The notes below the pieces were generated by a model. The model did not search any database. It saw only the letters and a list, made by a program, of their open reading frames with translations, and was not told the DNA's origin. DNA of 64,000 nucleotides, taken from Variovorax sp037204085 (lineage in GTDB: Bacteria; Pseudomonadota; Gammaproteobacteria; Burkholderiales; Burkholderiaceae_C). The stretch spans positions 26,951 through 90,950 of the forward strand of contig NZ_JBBCBW010000023.1 of NCBI RefSeq assembly GCF_037204085.1. Direction: 5' to 3'. This document shows, piece after piece, positions 1 to 9,977 of the stretch (position 1 is the stretch's first letter; every line of letters starts with the position of its first letter). Both the position numbers and the translations under genes were made by a program.

Positions 1-172
1 CCATGCGCTTGCGCCCGGGCTCCAGCACCTGGCCGAACAAGGTGTCGTACAGCGGCGCGAGCCGGTCGTAGGTGCGGGCAACGCCGGCCTCCGACCCCGG
101 TGCTTGCGGTTGCGAGCGATCGTCGTCACGCGTCGCGCCATGGTCACCGGGTCGTGCTCTGCTTTCCGTCAT
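1..172 (-). CDS. Class I SAM-dependent methyltransferase, N-terminal part (PmtA/UbiE-like)
   Basis: Only the first 57 codons are inside the window; the gene runs off the left edge. The start is ATG at 172, preceded by AGGA about a dozen bases upstream on the minus strand. After a polar, probably disordered stretch of about 34 residues comes the motif YDRLAPLYDTLFGQVLEPGR, typical of the N-terminus of phosphatidylethanolamine N-methyltransferase and UbiE-like enzymes, which methylate lipid head groups or quinone precursors using S-adenosylmethionine. The SAM-binding motifs would lie beyond the edge and cannot be checked. It is divergent from the MscS gene. The family call is reasonable; the substrate is a guess. 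Confidence 0.6.
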   Translation of the reverse strand, partial: MTESRARPGDHGATRDDDRSQPQAPGSEAGVARTYDRLAPLYDTLFGQVLEPGRKRM

Positions 173-492
173 CTTTTTTCAGTTCCTGGGTCGGGCGGAG
201 GGACCGCCGGGTTGGGCATCCGAGGCACGGGGCAAGCCGGGTGCCTGGCCGAAAGAGAAGGCGTCGCAAGAAGGACCGGGAGAGTCCGATTGCACGACGA
301 GGTTTTCTCGACGACCCAGAATATCAACAAACCCCCGCCGCCTTCCTCATCTCCCCAATCCCGCAAGGGACGCATGGGCAGTGGATGCAAACGCACGCGA
401 CCGATATTCGCGAGCACGCTCGAACATGAGCTTTCAAGGAACGACATGACTTCTTCCCCTCTTGCAACCGACATGGCGAAGGCCTTTCGCGG
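173..492. other. Intergenic region between divergent genes, no gene seen
   Basis: This 320-base gap separates the leftward methyltransferase start from the rightward MscS start and must hold both promoters. I found no convincing protein-coding frame, no RNA gene and no strong promoter consensus. Immediately before the MscS start there is a small dyad, GCGAA at 476-480 and TTCGC at 486-490 around GGCCT, which includes the only purine-rich ribosome-binding-like bases (GAAGG, 478-482). Confidence 0.4.
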
Positions 493-1641
493 ATGAACGA
501 GAAGCTCGACGCTCTCACCGACGCGACCCTGCTGGGGCTGCCCGTGCCCGACCTGGCGCTGGCCGTTGCAGCCGCCCTGGCGGCTTATCTTGCAATGCGG
601 CTGGTGCTGCGCTATGTGATCGGCCGCACGCGCCAACTCGCGCAGCGCACGAGCAATCATGTCGACGACATGGTGGTGGAGGTGCTCGGCAGTACCAACC
701 GCGTGTTCCTGCTGCTTGCCGCGGTGCTCGTCGGCGTGGGCATGCTCGACCTGACCGAGCGCTGGAACCAGCGCGTCGGGCAGCTGTGGTTCATTGCGCT
801 GGCGTTGCAAACCGGGCTGTGGTTCACCAAGGCCATCAGCCTCGGGTTGCGCCGCTACGAGGCGCGCCATAGCTCTTCGGGCATGACGCAGGTCAGTGCG
901 TCGGCGGTGCTTCTTTCATGGTCGCTGCGCACGCTGCTGTGGGCCGTGGTGCTGTTGGCGGTGCTGTCGAACCTGGGCGTCAACATCACCGCGTTTGTGG
1001 CCAGCCTCGGTGTGGGCGGCATTGCGATTGCGCTGGCGGTACAGAACATTCTTGGCGACCTGTTCGCATCGCTTTCGATTGCGGTCGACAAGCCCTTCGA
1101 GGTGGGCGACGCCATCGGCATTGGCGACCTGTCGGGCACGGTGCAGCACATCGGCCTGAAGACCACGCGCCTACGCAGCCTGACCGGCGAGCAGATCGTC
1201 ATCAGCAACACCGACCTGCTCAAGCAGATCGTGAAGAACTATCGCCGCATGGAAGAGCGCCGCATTGCGTTCAAGTTCGGCATGAGCTACCGCAGCGACC
1301 CCGAAAAGCTGGAGGCCATCCCCGGCATCGTCAAGCGGCTGATCGAATCGCGGCCCAAGCTGCGGTTGGACCGCGTGCACTTTCAGGCTTTCGGTGAAAG
1401 CTCGCTCGACTTCGAAGTGGTCTATTTCGTGACCACGCCGGACTACGGGCTCTACATGGATGAACAGCAGCGTCTCAACCTGCAGATGATGCGCGAGTTC
1501 GACGCGCTGGGCGTCGAGTTCGCCATTCCGACGCGCGGCGTGTATGTGATGTCGGATGGCGGCAATCCCGCCGAAGCCGCAGAGCGGAATGACCGCGTCG
1601 AGGAAGCCCCTCGGGCGCAGCGCGCCGCAAAGCAGCACTAG
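493..1641 (+). CDS. Small-conductance mechanosensitive channel, MscS family
   Basis: This is a 382-residue inner-membrane channel that opens on membrane tension and releases solutes during hypo-osmotic shock. Hydrophobic segments lie at roughly 20-45, 70-90, 97-118 and 140-165. They are followed by the Gly/Ala-rich pore helix (LGVGGIAIALAVQN, about 170-185) and the conserved PFEVGDAI stretch that opens the cytoplasmic beta domain. A mixed alpha/beta C-terminal domain ends in a short charged tail. The length fits family members with extra N-terminal helices. The ATG is weakly supported by GAAGG ten bases upstream. Its TAG stop shares the tetranucleotide CTAG with the stop of the convergent gene on its right. 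No regulator is adjacent. Confidence 0.93.
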   Translation: MNEKLDALTDATLLGLPVPDLALAVAAALAAYLAMRLVLRYVIGRTRQLAQRTSNHVDDMVVEVLGSTNRVFLLLAAVLVGVGMLDLTERWNQRVGQLWFIALALQTGLWFTKAISLGLRRYEARHSSSGMTQVSASAVLLSWSLRTLLWAVVLLAVLSNLGVNITAFVASLGVGGIAIALAVQNILGDLFASLSIAVDKPFEVGDAIGIGDLSGTVQHIGLKTTRLRSLTGEQIVISNTDLLKQIVKNYRRMEERRIAFKFGMSYRSDPEKLEAIPGIVKRLIESRPKLRLDRVHFQAFGESSLDFEVVYFVTTPDYGLYMDEQQRLNLQMMREFDALGVEFAIPTRGVYVMSDGGNPAEAAERNDRVEEAPRAQRAAKQH

Positions 1642-3020
1642 CCGCCCGGGGCCTCCAGGCATCGGGCGACGGACGCCAGCAGATCGGCCGGATGCAGCAT
1701 GGCCGCGCGCGCCTTTCGCGCGGTGTCGTATTGATGCAGCGCAGCCCGCAGCCGCGGCTCTGTCGTGAGCGCATTCCAAACGGGCTCGAGAGAATCGGCC
1801 GACGGCAGCTCGCCTGCAAGAAGCTGGTGCGCGAAGGCGAGGCTCGCGGGCTCCCCAAGCAGCATGGCCTTGCTTGCCGCGCTCAACAACGGTGGATACG
1901 CTTCGGGCGGTGCCGAGCAGCAATAGATCACGTGCGGCGGCAATGAGTCGCCATCGGGCTGCAGCCGTTGCAGCGACGCGCCCTGGATGCGCGCGACACC
2001 ATCGGCGGATGCAAAGGCATAGGTCGCCTCGGGGCGGGCTTCCGCCAGCCGCCGCAACCCGCGCAGCAGGCGCGAAAAGTCCGCCGTGGCAGCCGCAGGG
2101 GAGGCCTTGATCTCCGCAAGAAGAACGAGTTCGGCGACGTCACCCGTGCTGCTGCGCACAATCGCGGCGTCCCATTCTTCCTTGGCCTTGTTCGCCTCGC
2201 CCGGAAAAGCGGGAGGGTTCCGAAGGCTCTGCACGACGCGATAGTTCGCAACACTTTTTTCACGCTGATTCAGCGCATCCGCAATCTTGCGGAACGCCTG
2301 CACGCCGGCTTCCTCTGCAACCTCACCGCGACGGGCCGCCGCGCGCCCCTTGGAGAGGGCGGCGTGGCTGCCGGCCATCGGCCCCTGGCGTTCGCAAAGC
2401 GCCCGGTAGCGCTGCACGGCCTCCAGGTGCAGCAAGCGGCTGCCGCGCACCAGGCGTTTCAGCGCAGGGTTGGAAAGAATGGCCTCCAACGCGGGTTGCA
2501 AGTTTTGCTGTGCGGAGAGATTCCGGCCGAGCAAATGCTCGATGGCGCGCGCAAGCTCTTCCCACGAGTCCGCCGCTGCCAAGGCGTGCAACCGCGCCAG
2601 TGCGTCCCGCACTTCATCGGCCGGCATCTGACGCAACTTGCCCGGATGCGCGATGGCATTCGTTGCGGCCCTGATGGCACGCTGGTCGGACTCGCGCTGC
2701 CTGGACAGCTGCGCATGTTGACGAACCTCTGCATCCTGCGCCTGCATCACCAGCGCCTGGAAAGCCGGGTCCCCGCCTTCGGGCGCCAGCGCCTTGCGGA
2801 TCAACTGCGCCAGCGCCTCGGTGAAAAGCGAACGAACGGAAGCCGGCGGCGGCACCTCAAGTTCCTCCTGCCCGATGCGAACGGCCTCGATCGCAAAGGC
2901 CAGGGCCGCATCCGTGCTGCTTGCCGCGGCCGCGCCCGCATCGCCTGGCAAGGACGGCATGCGGTACCTGCGCGGTGCGGCGCGCAGGGCGGCCGGAAGA
3001 AGGGTGTCGGGGTGCTGCAA
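1638..3020 (-). CDS. Uncharacterised helical protein with a possible PD-(D/E)XK nuclease signature
   Basis: This 460-residue protein is not one I recognise by name. The N-terminal two thirds look almost entirely helical and are rich in Ala, Arg and Leu. Around residues 290-325 the pattern changes: EWDAAIVRS is followed about 20 residues later by LVLLAEIKAS, then by a helix with LLRGLRRL. An Asp on one strand and E-x-K on the next is the core signature of PD-(D/E)XK nucleases. The family assignment is inferred from this spacing alone. The gene has no signal peptide and no partner in an operon. It converges on the MscS gene, sharing the CTAG that supplies both stops. Codon use looks like that of its neighbours. 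Confidence 0.7.
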   Translation of the reverse strand: MQHPDTLLPAALRAAPRRYRMPSLPGDAGAAAASSTDAALAFAIEAVRIGQEELEVPPPASVRSLFTEALAQLIRKALAPEGGDPAFQALVMQAQDAEVRQHAQLSRQRESDQRAIRAATNAIAHPGKLRQMPADEVRDALARLHALAAADSWEELARAIEHLLGRNLSAQQNLQPALEAILSNPALKRLVRGSRLLHLEAVQRYRALCERQGPMAGSHAALSKGRAAARRGEVAEEAGVQAFRKIADALNQREKSVANYRVVQSLRNPPAFPGEANKAKEEWDAAIVRSSTGDVAELVLLAEIKASPAAATADFSRLLRGLRRLAEARPEATYAFASADGVARIQGASLQRLQPDGDSLPPHVIYCCSAPPEAYPPLLSAASKAMLLGEPASLAFAHQLLAGELPSADSLEPVWNALTTEPRLRAALHQYDTARKARAAMLHPADLLASVARCLEAPGG

Positions 3021-3111
3021 TTCAGTTCAGGCTTTTGCCGCAAGTTCGGGTGGAGCATCGCATGCCTGCAGAGGCCACGCCGCAGGCATGCGGATTGCCG
3101 GCGATTTGGGC

Positions 3112-3501
3112 ATGACGAAGAACACTGAACGGTGGCACCGCAAGCTCGACGAGCGGGCGGCCGAGCTCGAGTCCGAATTGAGGACCGCCAAGGCCGATGA
3201 AGCCGAGGCGCCCACCCGAACCCCGCATGTGCAAGTGCCGGACACGGTCGATGCCGCCGAGGAGCGGCTCCGCGGCGCGCTGCGAAGCGCGGAAATGGAC
3301 CGCGACGTTGCCGAACTCCGCGACATCGAGGCCGCCAGAGAGCGGCTGCGCACCGGCGAATTCGGTACCTGCGTGGACTGCGGCGTGCAGATTCCGGCCG
3401 AAAGGCTGAACGCCATGCCGGCCTCCGCCCGCTGCGTCGAATGCCAGGAGCGCTACGAGCGCACGCACCCGATCGAGATCCGCCTGCCGCCGGCGCTTTG
3501 A
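3112..3501 (+). CDS. DksA/TraR-type C4 zinc-finger protein
   Basis: This is a 129-residue protein with an N-terminal charged coiled coil (about residues 5-85) and a C-terminal C4 finger, CVDC and CVEC separated by about 18 residues. That is the architecture of DksA-like proteins, which insert a coiled coil into the RNA polymerase secondary channel and adjust transcription under stress or starvation. The tip acidic pair of DksA is not obvious, so it may be a paralogue with a different role. ATG 3112 is chosen because it begins the charged helix; an in-frame ATG at 3088 would add eight residues. Neither has a strong Shine-Dalgarno. It converges on groEL, with a hairpin terminator between them. 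Confidence 0.85.
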   Translation: MTKNTERWHRKLDERAAELESELRTAKADEAEAPTRTPHVQVPDTVDAAEERLRGALRSAEMDRDVAELRDIEAARERLRTGEFGTCVDCGVQIPAERLNAMPASARCVECQERYERTHPIEIRLPPAL

Positions 3502-3530
3502 ACCTAGCGCCGGGGCAAGACAAAAGCACA

Positions 3531-3556
3531 AGCGGCGTCCCGCGAGGGACGCCGCT
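3531..3556 (-). terminator. Rho-independent type hairpin after groEL
   Basis: An 11-base-pair perfect stem (3531-3541 with 3546-3556) closes a four-base loop. Read on the minus strand it is followed by a T-rich stretch containing TTTTG, so it should mainly end the groES-groEL transcript. It may also slow transcripts arriving from the DksA-like gene, although that side lacks a T tract. Confidence 0.7.
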
Positions 3557-3586
3557 CGGCGCTTCAGGACAAAGCGTGCAACCGAC

Positions 3587-5212
<1,626 letters not shown>

Positions 5213-5251
5213 TTTTTCATCACTCCTTTCACAACGGGTTTCTGGACATCA

Positions 5252-5572
5252 TCAGGCGACGCGCTTCAGGCCGCCGCGTTCGCTGGTGTCTACAACCGCG
5301 AGCACGTCGTCCTCGCGCATCACCAGCAGTTCCTCGTCTTCGACCTTGACCGTCTGCCCCGCGTACTTGGCAAAGAGCACCTGGTCGCCCGCCTTCAGGT
5401 GCAAGGGGCGCAGGGTGCCGTCCGCAAGCAGCTTGCCCTGGCCCACCGAGAGCACCTCGCCCTGTTCGGGCTTCTCCGCGGCCGAGTCGGGGATCACGAT
5501 GCCGGAAGCCGTCTTGCGCTGCTGTTCGATTCGCTTGACGATCACCCGGTCGTACAGAGGATGAAGTTTCAT
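5252..5572 (-). CDS. groES: Co-chaperonin GroES
   Basis: This 106-residue co-chaperonin caps the GroEL ring. KLHPLYDRVIVKRIE at the N-terminus, the mobile-loop region around TASGIVIPD, and DEELLVMREDDVLAV near residue 85 are all typical. ATG 5572 is preferred because AGGAG lies seven bases upstream; an in-frame TTG six bases earlier is possible but badly spaced. The protein has about ten extra residues at its end (SERGGLKRVA) compared with the usual 95-97, which parallels the non-standard tail of the partner GroEL. It is the first gene of the operon. Confidence 0.97.
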   Translation of the reverse strand: MKLHPLYDRVIVKRIEQQRKTASGIVIPDSAAEKPEQGEVLSVGQGKLLADGTLRPLHLKAGDQVLFAKYAGQTVKVEDEELLVMREDDVLAVVDTSERGGLKRVA

Positions 5573-5644
5573 GTTCAATCTCCTAAGCGATACAGGTCAT
5601 CAAAAAAGTTGAACCGGCACCGAGAAATGCCGGCGCGCGAGAGC

Positions 5645-5670
5645 TATGGGCGCGCCGCCGACGCTTCAAG
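5645..5670 (-). promoter_or_regulatory. Sigma32-type heat-shock promoter for groES-groEL
   Basis: On the minus strand, CTTGAA (5665-5670) is followed after 14 bases by CCCATA (5645-5650). This matches the CTTGAA and CCCCAT elements of sigma32 promoters with normal spacing, and places the transcript start about 65 bases before groES. I searched the leader for the HrcA/CIRCE inverted repeat and did not see it, so heat control is probably through sigma32 alone. Confidence 0.72.
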
Positions 5671-5706
5671 AGGCCGGGGCGCAGATTTTTTTGTGACGAT
5701 TTTTTT

Positions 5707-6363
5707 TCAGCCGCCGCCAAGCAGGATGCGGTCCGCGCGGCCCAGCCGGTAGACGGTGCGGCGCGCCGCATCGTCGCCATGCAGCGGCTGGGGCATCACG
5801 GGGCAGGGCAGCGGGCGCCCGCCGCTCTCGTCGAGCGTGTCGTCGCCGTCGTCTTGCACTTCGGCCCAGATGCCGCGCTTGCGCGGGCGGAACAGCCAGC
5901 GCAGGTAACCGCGGTGCGCGGCAAGCCGCATCAGCTCTTCGCGATCGGGCGCATCGGCCATGACGTGGCCGCCGTCGCTGTCGTCGTCTTCGTAGTAGCC
6001 AAAGGCGCGTCGGCCGTCGCTCACTTCGGTTGCGGGGGCGCCCAGCCGCCACCATGCCGGCCGCTCCAGCCGCTCGACGTCCCAGGCGCCGAGTTGCCAC
6101 GCCGCCTCGAGCAGCGATTGCTCGAGTGCGTCGAATGCATCGAGCACGCCCTGGGGCAGGTCGAACTGCGCCATCGACTGCGGCACCGGCCGCGCAGGTA
6201 GTTCGAGGCCCGGCAGATGCAAAGGCGTCTGCCGGAAGAAGCCGTGCCAGTGCAGGGACAGCAACGCAGGCGCTTCTTCGCGGGCCACGGCGGTCACGGT
6301 GACCGCATAGAGCGGCAGCCGCATCGCGTCGGACTGGTCGGCAACGGTTTCGAGAATGTTCAT
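5707..6363 (-). CDS. Uncharacterised acidic protein upstream of groES
   Basis: This 218-residue cytoplasmic protein has no family I recognise. The start ATG at 6363 has GGAGG seven bases upstream, so the frame is well supported. It has no signal peptide or membrane segment. The middle is rich in Trp and Arg (LERPAWWRLG), followed by a strongly acidic loop (YYEDDDSDGG) and a WLFRPRKRGIWAEVQDD stretch, and it ends in LLGGG. It is transcribed in the same direction as groES-groEL, with 134 bases and the sigma32-type promoter between them, so co-regulation is possible but not shown. The GT4 gene is divergent from it. Confidence 0.75.
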   Translation of the reverse strand: MNILETVADQSDAMRLPLYAVTVTAVAREEAPALLSLHWHGFFRQTPLHLPGLELPARPVPQSMAQFDLPQGVLDAFDALEQSLLEAAWQLGAWDVERLERPAWWRLGAPATEVSDGRRAFGYYEDDDSDGGHVMADAPDREELMRLAAHRGYLRWLFRPRKRGIWAEVQDDGDDTLDESGGRPLPCPVMPQPLHGDDAARRTVYRLGRADRILLGGG

Positions 6364-6563
6364 CAAGAGACCTCCAATGCAACGCAAAAAAATCTAGAGC
6401 AAGCCGGCGCCGGCCGCAAGCGGCAAACGCCGCAGGGGCGCCTTTGAATGCTCTTGAAATTAAAAACAGCCGCATCAAAATTACAGTCCGGAAGCCCCGC
6501 GCCTCCGTTTCTTCGCCCTCATTCCTTGTTCATTCATTTCCTCCCGAGGAGACTGTCTTGACG

Positions 6564-7634
6564 ATGAAGATCGCGCAGATCGCACCCCTCTACGAAGCCG
6601 TTCCGCCGCGGCTTTACGGCGGCACCGAACGGGTCGTCGCCCACCTGGCCAACGCGCTGGTCGACCAGGGCCACGAGGTCACGCTGTTCGCTTCGGCGGA
6701 CACGCAGACCCGGGCCCAGCTGGCACCCATGCGCGCGCAGGCCCTGCGCCTGGACCCGGCGCCGCTGAAGTCAGACCTGGCCAGCCACCTGAGCATGCTT
6801 CACGAAGTGCGGCGGCGAGCGCACCAGTTCGACGTGCTGCATTTCCATGTCGACCTGATGCACTTTCCGTTCTTCGAGGACATGGCGGGCCGCACGCTCA
6901 CCACGCTCCATGGCCGGCTCGACATTGCCGACCTGCCCGGTGCCTACATGCGCTGGAGCCGCTATCCGCTGGTCTCCATATCGCGCCACCAACGCAAGCC
7001 GCTGCCTTTTGCCAACTGGTTCGCGACCATTCCCCACGGGCTGGACGAAACGCCCTATGCCTTCGAGCCCAAGCCTGACGGATACCTGGCTTTTCTTGGC
7101 CGCATCTCTCCCGAGAAGCGGCCCGACCGCGCCATCGAGATCGCCAAGCGCGCGGGCCTGCCACTCAAGATCGCGGCCAAGGTCGATGCGGCCGATGCGA
7201 GCTACTTTGCGCAAAAGATCAAGCCGATGCTCGATCACCCGCTGGTCGAATTCATCGGTGAGATCGGCGATGCCGACAAGGCGAAATTTCTCGGCGGTGC
7301 ACGCGCGCTGCTCTTCCCCATCGACTGGCCCGAGCCCTTTGGCCTGGTGATGATCGAGGCCATGGCTTGCGGCACGCCGGTGATCGGATGGCGCTGCGGC
7401 TCGGTGCCCGAAGTGATCGAGCCCGGCGTGAGCGGGCTCATCGTCGAAGACGAGTCGCAGGCAGTGGAGGCGGTGCGCGCCATCGGCCAACTCGACCGGC
7501 GCCGCGTGCGCCAGGCGTTCGAAAACAGGTTCTCCGCGCATGCGATGGCAAGTGCCTACGTCGAGCAATACAAGCGGCTGATCGGCGGCGGGGTGCTTCC
7601 GCCGCAAGACCATGTCTACCATGAGGCGGCCTGA
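6564..7634 (+). CDS. Glycosyltransferase, GT4 family, GT-B fold
   Basis: This 356-residue soluble glycosyltransferase begins with the GT-B signature KIAQIAPLYEAVPPRLYGGT. It carries the donor-sugar motif EPFGLVMIEAMACGTPVIG near residue 265, with the E-x7-E glutamates of retaining GT4 enzymes. A middle stretch, FLGRISPEKRPD, is also typical. ATG 6564 is chosen, but GAGGAGA at 6546-6552 is better spaced for an in-frame TTG at 6558, so two more residues are possible. The stop is three bases before the amylo-alpha-1,6-glucosidase start, so the two form one operon. The product is probably an alpha-glucan or glucosylated solute; the acceptor cannot be read from sequence. Confidence 0.9.
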   Translation: MKIAQIAPLYEAVPPRLYGGTERVVAHLANALVDQGHEVTLFASADTQTRAQLAPMRAQALRLDPAPLKSDLASHLSMLHEVRRRAHQFDVLHFHVDLMHFPFFEDMAGRTLTTLHGRLDIADLPGAYMRWSRYPLVSISRHQRKPLPFANWFATIPHGLDETPYAFEPKPDGYLAFLGRISPEKRPDRAIEIAKRAGLPLKIAAKVDAADASYFAQKIKPMLDHPLVEFIGEIGDADKAKFLGGARALLFPIDWPEPFGLVMIEAMACGTPVIGWRCGSVPEVIEPGVSGLIVEDESQAVEAVRAIGQLDRRRVRQAFENRFSAHAMASAYVEQYKRLIGGGVLPPQDHVYHEAA

Positions 7635-7637
7635 GCG

Positions 7638-9782
7638 ATGAGCGTTGAAGTGCCTGCTGTCGATCAGGCCGAGCCGGCCACCGAACGCGCGGTGCAGCAC
7701 GCGTTCGTGCTCAAGGAGGGCGATACCTATTTTGTGATGGACGGCCACGGCGACGTGGGCGGCGGGGTGGACGGGCTCTTTCACGACGACACGCGCATGC
7801 TGTCGACATTCGTGCTGCGGCTCGACGGCGCGCGTCCGTCGCTCTTGTCCAGCGGGGTGAGCCAGGACAACGTCTTCTTCACCGCCAATCTCACCAATCG
7901 TCCGCTGCCGGTGCTCGGATCGACATCGATGCCGCAGGGCGTGATCCATCTGGAGCGCAAGCGCTTTCTGTGGGGCGCGCGGCTGTTCGAGCGCATCCGG
8001 CTCGTCAACTACAGCGACCAGCCCGCGCAGGCGCCGCTCACGCTGCAGTTCGGCGCCGACTTTCGCGACATGTTCGAAGTGCGTGGCCAGCAGCGCGCGC
8101 GGCGCGGCGACATCGGCGCGCCAGAGGTGGGCACGCACGGCGTGGTGCTGCGCTACCAGGGGCTGGACACAGTCACGCGCTTGGCCTGCATCGACTTTTC
8201 GCAAGTCCCGCAGCGCCTCGATGCGGGCACTGCGGTATTCACCGTGCCGCTCGCAGCGCACGGCGAATGGACCCTCTATATCGAGGTGGGCACGGAGCCC
8301 GGCCGACCCAACGCGGCGCGGTTCCGCGAAGCAGGCTTGCTCGCGCGGTGGCGCATGCGCGCACGCCAGCGCCGCGGTTCACGCCTGCAGGCTTCGGGGC
8401 GCTTGTTCCAGGCCTGGCTCGACCGCTCGCGCGCCGACCTTGCGCTGCTCACGTCCGACCTGCCCACGGGGCCGTATCCCTATGCGGGCATTCCATGGTT
8501 CTCCACGCCGTTCGGGCGCGACGCCATCGTCACCGCATTCCAGACGCTGTGGATCGACCCGAGGCTGGCGCAGGGCGTGCTCGAATTTCTTGCGGCGCGG
8601 CAGGCGCACCAGACCTCGAGCTTTCGCGATGCCGAGCCCGGAAAAATCATGCACGAGACCCGCAAGGGCGAGATGGCCGCGGTCGACGAACTGCCCTTCG
8701 GCCAGTACTACGGTGGGGTCGACACCACGCCGCTTTTCGTGGCCTTGGCAGGTGCCTATGCGCGGCGCACGGCCGACCGCGCCACCATCGCGCACATCTG
8801 GCCCGCGCTGTGCGCCGCTTGTGAATGGATGGAGCGCAACATGGCGCGCCACCCCGATGGCCTGCTAGCCTACCAGCGCGGTGAAGCGAGCGGCCTTGCC
8901 AACCAGGGGTGGAAGGACAGCCACGACTCGATCTTCCACGCCGACGGCCGCACGCCCGAAGGGCCGATTGCTCTTGTGGAGGTCCAAGGCTATGTCTATG
9001 CGGCCTTTCTCGCGATGTCGTCCATGGCCGAGTGGCAGGGCGACTCGGGCGCCGCCCGTTGGCGCCAGCGCGCCGAGGCCATGCGCGAAGCGGTTGAAAG
9101 CCGCTTCTGGCTCGACGACCTGAAGTTCTACGCGCTTGCCATCGACGGTGCCAACCAGCCCTGCCGCGTGCGTGCGTCCAACGCGGGGCATCTGCTCTTC
9201 ACGGGCCTGCCCGGCGAAGAGCGCGCCTTGTCCGTCGGCCACCAGTTGCTGTCGTCGGCCTTCGCTTCGGGCTGGGGTATTCGCACCTTGCCGACGGAGG
9301 CGGTGCGCTTCAACCCGATGTCGTATCACAACGGCTCGGTGTGGCCGCACGACGTGGCGCTGTGCGCAGCCGGGCTCGCGCACTACGGCGAACGCGACGG
9401 CGTGGTGCGCATCCTCGACAACCTGTTCGAGACGGCTTCGCACTTCGGCATGCGCTTGCCCGAACTGTTCTGCGGCTTCGACCGCCAGCCTGGGCAGTCA
9501 CCCGTTGCGTATCCTGTGGCGTGTCTGCCGCAGGCGTGGGCGGCAGGCTCGGTGTTCATGCTGCTGCAGGCCTGCCTGGGCCTGCAGGTGGATGGCATCC
9601 GGCGCGAGGTGAAGATCGTGCAGCCGCAGTTGCCCGCGGACATCGACCAGCTGCACGTGCAAGGGCTGCAGGTGGGGAGTGCGCGTGTCGACCTGCACTT
9701 TCAGCGGCTCGAAGAACGCATCGTCGTGGTCGCGCAATCGGCGCCCGGCACGCCCAAGGTCGACGTCAACCTGCAGCTTTAG
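7638..9782 (+). CDS. Amylo-alpha-1,6-glucosidase / glycogen debranching-type glycoside hydrolase
   Basis: This 714-residue protein has an N-terminal beta-rich domain (about 20-215, with FHDDTRMLSTFVLRLDG) as in the debranching-enzyme N-terminal family. An (alpha/alpha)6 barrel follows at about 255-690, with GIPWFSTPFGRDAIVTAFQT near residue 285 and SYHNGSVWPHDVALCA near residue 560. Such enzymes hydrolyse alpha-1,6 branches or related alpha-glucosidic bonds. No signal peptide is visible, so it should be cytoplasmic. It starts three bases after the GT4 gene, with no independent promoter, which suggests joint synthesis and trimming of one glucan or glucoside. The exact substrate is uncertain. 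Confidence 0.9.
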   Translation: MSVEVPAVDQAEPATERAVQHAFVLKEGDTYFVMDGHGDVGGGVDGLFHDDTRMLSTFVLRLDGARPSLLSSGVSQDNVFFTANLTNRPLPVLGSTSMPQGVIHLERKRFLWGARLFERIRLVNYSDQPAQAPLTLQFGADFRDMFEVRGQQRARRGDIGAPEVGTHGVVLRYQGLDTVTRLACIDFSQVPQRLDAGTAVFTVPLAAHGEWTLYIEVGTEPGRPNAARFREAGLLARWRMRARQRRGSRLQASGRLFQAWLDRSRADLALLTSDLPTGPYPYAGIPWFSTPFGRDAIVTAFQTLWIDPRLAQGVLEFLAARQAHQTSSFRDAEPGKIMHETRKGEMAAVDELPFGQYYGGVDTTPLFVALAGAYARRTADRATIAHIWPALCAACEWMERNMARHPDGLLAYQRGEASGLANQGWKDSHDSIFHADGRTPEGPIALVEVQGYVYAAFLAMSSMAEWQGDSGAARWRQRAEAMREAVESRFWLDDLKFYALAIDGANQPCRVRASNAGHLLFTGLPGEERALSVGHQLLSSAFASGWGIRTLPTEAVRFNPMSYHNGSVWPHDVALCAAGLAHYGERDGVVRILDNLFETASHFGMRLPELFCGFDRQPGQSPVAYPVACLPQAWAAGSVFMLLQACLGLQVDGIRREVKIVQPQLPADIDQLHVQGLQVGSARVDLHFQRLEERIVVVAQSAPGTPKVDVNLQL

Positions 9783-9830
9783 CGGTGCGGCGCAAAGCGT
9801 GACATTTATGAGCGCACCGCGCGGCGCGCG

Positions 9831-9845
9831 TGACACTGATTGTCA
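9831..9845. promoter_or_regulatory. Small dyad TGACA-N5-TGTCA upstream of the alginate-lyase-like lipoprotein gene
   Basis: A five-base inverted repeat (9831-9835 and 9841-9845) lies about 130 bases before the lipoprotein start, and another TGACA occurs at about 9800. A second dyad, AGGTTT (9953-9958) and AAACCT (9963-9968), overlaps the ribosome-binding region of the same gene. These are candidate control sites only; the rest of the 195-base gap shows nothing recognisable. Confidence 0.3.
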
Positions 9846-9977
9846 TGTGCAGAGGGTTTTGCGGGCCCTGAGGCTTTTTTGCGCAGCGATCCGCAAGCGA
9901 GGCGAATAGAAAAGGGCTCATCTGCGAATTGGGCATGCATGTTGCGGTAGCAAGGTTTAACAAAACCTCAATACAAC

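Noticed and set aside
5573..5706. CIRCE (HrcA) element in the groES leader
   Set aside because: No nine-base inverted repeat of the expected sequence was found; only the sigma32-type promoter is supported.
9860..9885. Terminator after the amylo-alpha-1,6-glucosidase gene (GCC-CTGA-GGC then six T)
   Set aside because: The stem is only three base pairs, too weak to call.
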